The position numbers were made by a program, and so were the translations under genes. From positions 1 to 64,000 of the forward strand of contig DIDT01000052.1 of the NCBI GenBank assembly GCA_002418285.1: 64,000 nt of DNA, written 5' to 3'. Positions within the stretch are counted from its first letter, which is position 1, and every line of letters begins with the position of its first letter. Source of the DNA: Phycisphaerales bacterium UBA5793. Its GTDB lineage: Bacteria > Planctomycetota > Phycisphaerae > Phycisphaerales > UBA5793. Under the pieces are notes generated by a model. That model saw only the letters and a program-made list of their open reading frames with translations, made no database searches and had not been told where the DNA came from. This document shows positions 61,420-64,000 of the stretch, one piece after another.

Positions 61420-62661
61420 TCAGGTTGAACGGACTGGGGACATTCGCATGACCTCGTCCATGTCCAGGCGTGCGCCGGCCGGCACGATCGGTTCTCCCAT
61501 TCGCCGGTGGGTCCGTAGCAGTTCGATGAGTCGATACATGTCCGGCCACATCGGCGCGATGAACTCCATCGGGCAAGCTGTGACCGGGTGTCGCAGAGCC
61601 AGGCTCGTCGCGTGAAGCGCCTGTCTTGCGAGTATTGGCGCGCCTCCCCCGCCGCGGCGCGCGATCTCGGACTCCGTAACCAGTCCACCTCCGTAGGGCT
61701 CATCGCCAACGATCGGCCAGCCGAGGTGTGAAAGATGCACCCGGATCTGGTGGGTGCGGCCTGTGTGCAACTCCAGTTCCACGAGGGCGAAGTCATCGAA
61801 CTGCTCACGTACGCGATAAAGCGTCTGCGACTGCTTGGCGTTTTCATCGTACCGCACGGCCATCAGTTCGCGATGAACCGGGTGCTTGCCGATGGGCAGG
61901 TCGATGAGATCGGCGACGGGTTCGACACGGCCGTGGACCACAGCAAGGTACCGCTTGTCAGTCGTGCGGTTTTCAAACTGCCGTGCCAGGCGCCAGTGGG
62001 CAATGTCCGTTTTGGCGACGATGATGACACCGGTCGTGCTTCGATCGAGGCGATGGACCACGCCGGGGCGAGCGTCATCGGTGCCGACGGTTGAAAGCGA
62101 GCCGGCCGAGTGATGCCTGAAATGCCACACCAGGGCGTTGATCAGGGTGCCGCGCTTATTGCCTCGCGCGGGGTGAACGATGAGTTGCGCCTGCTTGTTC
62201 ACGACAATGAGGTCATCATCCTCGTAGAGAATCTGAAGGGGAATGTCCTCAGCGACGATGTCCTTGGTTGGCGGCGGTGGGACGACGACGGTGACGACGT
62301 CGCCGATGCGCAAATTCGTTGACGCCTTGGGTTGGCGATCGTTGACCGTCACGGCCTGCTCAGCGATGAGTCGCTGGAGCTGGGTGCGACTCAAGAATGG
62401 GATGCGATCCTGGAGGTACTTGTCCAAGCGCTTACGCAAGTCGCGCGTGAGGCGGAAGGTCACTGTCAGTGCAGAATCGGTGTTGTCATCATCAGCTGAA
62501 GCCGACGCAGCCCGAATGAGATCGGGGTCGACCTTGCCCCCACCTGTGAGAAGCGAGAGATCGGGGGGCACATCTTCCGGACAAGGACTCGCGGCTTTGG
62601 GCCCAAGCGTCGGAGGGGCATCGTCCGCGAAGAAATCGTGATCGCCAGAACCGGAAGACAC
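61420..62661 (-). CDS. RluD-family pseudouridine synthase
   Basis: The protein has 413 residues from a GTG at 62661. The N-terminal 70 residues are disordered and acidic. An S4-like RNA-binding region follows (RLDKYLQDRIPFLSRTQLQRLI), then the RluA-type catalytic core with the Asp in RPGVVHRLDRSTTG and later LETGRTHQIR-like LELHTGRTHQIRVHLSHLG. It modifies uridines in 23S rRNA or tRNA; the exact site is not known. Its start lies six bases after the stop of the upstream gene. Confidence 0.93.
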   Translation of the reverse strand: MSSGSGDHDFFADDAPPTLGPKAASPCPEDVPPDLSLLTGGGKVDPDLIRAASASADDDNTDSALTVTFRLTRDLRKRLDKYLQDRIPFLSRTQLQRLIAEQAVTVNDRQPKASTNLRIGDVVTVVVPPPPTKDIVAEDIPLQILYEDDDLIVVNKQAQLIVHPARGNKRGTLINALVWHFRHHSAGSLSTVGTDDARPGVVHRLDRSTTGVIIVAKTDIAHWRLARQFENRTTDKRYLAVVHGRVEPVADLIDLPIGKHPVHRELMAVRYDENAKQSQTLYRVREQFDDFALVELELHTGRTHQIRVHLSHLGWPIVGDEPYGGGLVTESEIARRGGGGAPILARQALHATSLALRHPVTACPMEFIAPMWPDMYRLIELLRTHRRMGEPIVPAGARLDMDEVMRMSPVRST

Positions 62662-62666
62662 TCGAA

Positions 62667-63569
62667 TCAGCCGCCGTCGCCTGGAGCCGGCTCTTCCTCG
62701 GCGGGCTGGTCGGTGGGCTTCTCAGCCGGTTCGTCGGCGGGGGCGGCATCATCCTTCGGCTCGGTCTTTGCATCACCTTCGGCAGCGGCCTTGCCACCGC
62801 CGGCATCGTTATCTGGCGCCGCGGCGGGTGGCTCGCGGAGAGCCGCGTTCACAACACTTTCTTCGGGGAACTCGACGCGTGTGCGGGCGCTCGGATCATC
62901 CTTCCAGGCCAGTGCGAGCTGAGCCAGTTTCTCGTATCGAGGGCTCGCGGCCGACTCGATGCGCGTAAACCACTCTCCGGCCTTCTCAAAATCTCCACGC
63001 ATCTCAGCGACGGCGGCGAGGCCAAACATGGCCCGGATTTTGAGAAGCTCCCTCCAGTTCGTTCCGCCGCCTTCGCTCTGGGTCGAGTCAAAAACGCGCT
63101 GGTAGATGCGTTCCATTCGATCAAGCGTCTGGGTGCGCTCCTGCTCAGTCATGCGCGGCGTCGACTTCGTTTCATCCTCAGTTTCCTTGCTCGGGTCAGC
63201 ATTTGGATCAACGAGCGAGTCATTCTCCGGGACGAGATCGAGCGTCTGATCGCGCAGGATATCGAGTTGATACAGATCCGCGGCCCGCAGCAATGCGAGT
63301 TGAGGAACTGAATCGATCCCCGCCGCCCGATCGGCGAGCGCCTCAAGTGAAGCCGGCGAGTCGGTCCCCGCCAGATCGGCCCAAGCCTCATCGCGGATGC
63401 GATCCTGTCGCTCACCCCACCACAGCCAGCCGCGGAACAGGATCACCGCGACCAGAATGACGAGCAGGAAGTTGACGCCCGTTGTTTTGAGCCACTCGAT
63501 GAGTTCGACATTGATTGTCGACTCGGCGTCGTCGCTTGTGCGAATGTCCTCTAGTCGCTTATCAGCCAT
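62667..63569 (-). CDS. membrane-anchored protein with TPR-like domain
   Basis: The protein has 300 residues from the ATG of MADKRLEDIR at 63569. One membrane helix (GVNFLLVILVAVILF) lies near residue 38, followed by a helical region resembling YfgM/TPR proteins (WADLAGTDSPASLEALADRA; MFGLAAVAEMRGDFEKAGEWF). The last 60 residues are Ala/Pro/Glu-rich and disordered. It could assist export chaperoning like YfgM; this is inferred from layout only. Confidence 0.7.
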   Translation of the reverse strand: MADKRLEDIRTSDDAESTINVELIEWLKTTGVNFLLVILVAVILFRGWLWWGERQDRIRDEAWADLAGTDSPASLEALADRAAGIDSVPQLALLRAADLYQLDILRDQTLDLVPENDSLVDPNADPSKETEDETKSTPRMTEQERTQTLDRMERIYQRVFDSTQSEGGGTNWRELLKIRAMFGLAAVAEMRGDFEKAGEWFTRIESAASPRYEKLAQLALAWKDDPSARTRVEFPEESVVNAALREPPAAAPDNDAGGGKAAAEGDAKTEPKDDAAPADEPAEKPTDQPAEEEPAPGDGG

Positions 63570-63656
63570 TTCGACGAATTCCTTGTGTGAGCCGGCCGAC
63601 AAACAATCGTGGGCCGCCGGGCAGAGATGATAGGGTCGCGTGCCGGGACATGCGAA

Positions 63657-64000
63657 TCATTCGGGGCTGATGCGGTCATCAAAGCACCACGGGCCCGGGT
63701 GAGTCAGCGCCGCCGAAGGCACCAGAAAGTCCCGGACCCGCCCCACCAATTCGGCCAAACTCGTCCCGATTCGAGCGCTGATTCGCAGAATGTCCGCCAT
63801 TCCGGTCGGTTCATCCGACCCGAACTCGAGAAGATCCGACTTGAGACAGACGCACAAATCGGGTTCACGCGGGAGATCGGGCCAGTCGATCCCCGGCGCC
63901 GCGGCGCTGATCAGGCAGTCCGCTGCACTGATGAGGCCAGCGGAGACGGCGATTGCCTGACGCTCCGCCGAGTCGACCGATTCGTAGCGGCCCGGTGTGT
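63657..64000 (-). CDS. C-terminal part of a gene cut by the right edge
   Basis: The minus-strand frame is open from position 64000 to TGA at 63657, giving at least 113 residues, including DWPDLPREPDLCVCLKSDL, GMADILRISARIGTSLAELV, and ending DDRISPE. It has no recognisable family motif. The start lies outside the window. Confidence 0.55.
   Translation of the reverse strand, partial: TPGRYESVDSAERQAIAVSAGLISAADCLISAAAPGIDWPDLPREPDLCVCLKSDLLEFGSDEPTGMADILRISARIGTSLAELVGRVRDFLVPSAALTHPGPWCFDDRISPE

Overview
The window is GC-rich, densely coded bacterial DNA that reads like a planctomycete, most likely of the Phycisphaerae/Phycisphaerales type. The assignment is inferred from gene content, not from a marker gene: a DUF1800/DUF1501 pair, four membrane proteins with CxxCGYxLxG...CPECG zinc ribbons, secreted proteins sharing a Cys-rich C-terminal module, and a SecA-like/M50/HlyD cluster. 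No rRNA, tRNA, insertion sequence, prophage or CRISPR array was seen.

Layout. 1-3.5 kb: an endonuclease/exonuclease/phosphatase-fold membrane protein, a zinc-ribbon gene interrupted by an in-frame TGA, an alpha/beta hydrolase lipoprotein and an Rrf2-type regulator. 3.7-15.4 kb (+): a respiratory region with a NapH/CcoG-like polyferredoxin, an MBOAT/SGNH acyltransferase pair, a dihaem cytochrome c lipoprotein, cbb3-type oxidase subunits CcoN and CcoO, two small membrane proteins, a copper P-type ATPase without an HMA domain, and a SafE-like protein. There is no CcoP; the dihaem lipoprotein may replace it. 15.7-18.5 kb: two tandem secreted CxxCH proteins and a peroxiredoxin. 19-22.3 kb: zinc-ribbon membrane proteins, then a radical SAM protein resembling archaeal tetraether synthase (Tes) overlapping an Lgt-like gene. 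22.3-30.6 kb: citrate synthase, rhomboid-TPR protease, P-loop kinase-like protein, a secreted protein, a STAS protein, an M24 peptidase and small hypotheticals.

30.8-33.1 kb (-): iscS-iscU-iscA. 33.2-41.2 kb: glycosyltransferase, TPR lipoprotein, ClpS, MoxR ATPase, and a GH133 debranching enzyme overlapping a ROK sugar kinase. 41.5-48.3 kb: DUF1800/DUF1501 pair, an acidic membrane protein, HAD phosphatase, transaldolase and a TlpA-like thioredoxin. 48.3-49.6 kb: a kelch-like secreted protein.

49.8-57.5 kb (-): the most unusual locus, a five-gene run of HlyD adaptor, DUF3467 protein, GAF-HlyD hybrid, PqqD-like/M50 peptidase/HlyD hybrid, and a SecA-like ATPase lacking the usual C-terminal region. 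It looks like an envelope export or processing machine without an ABC transporter. 57.7-64 kb: aconitase-swivel (LeuD-like) protein, CYTH protein, metallo-beta-lactamase-fold protein, cardiolipin synthase, RluD-type pseudouridine synthase, a membrane TPR-like protein and a gene cut by the window edge.
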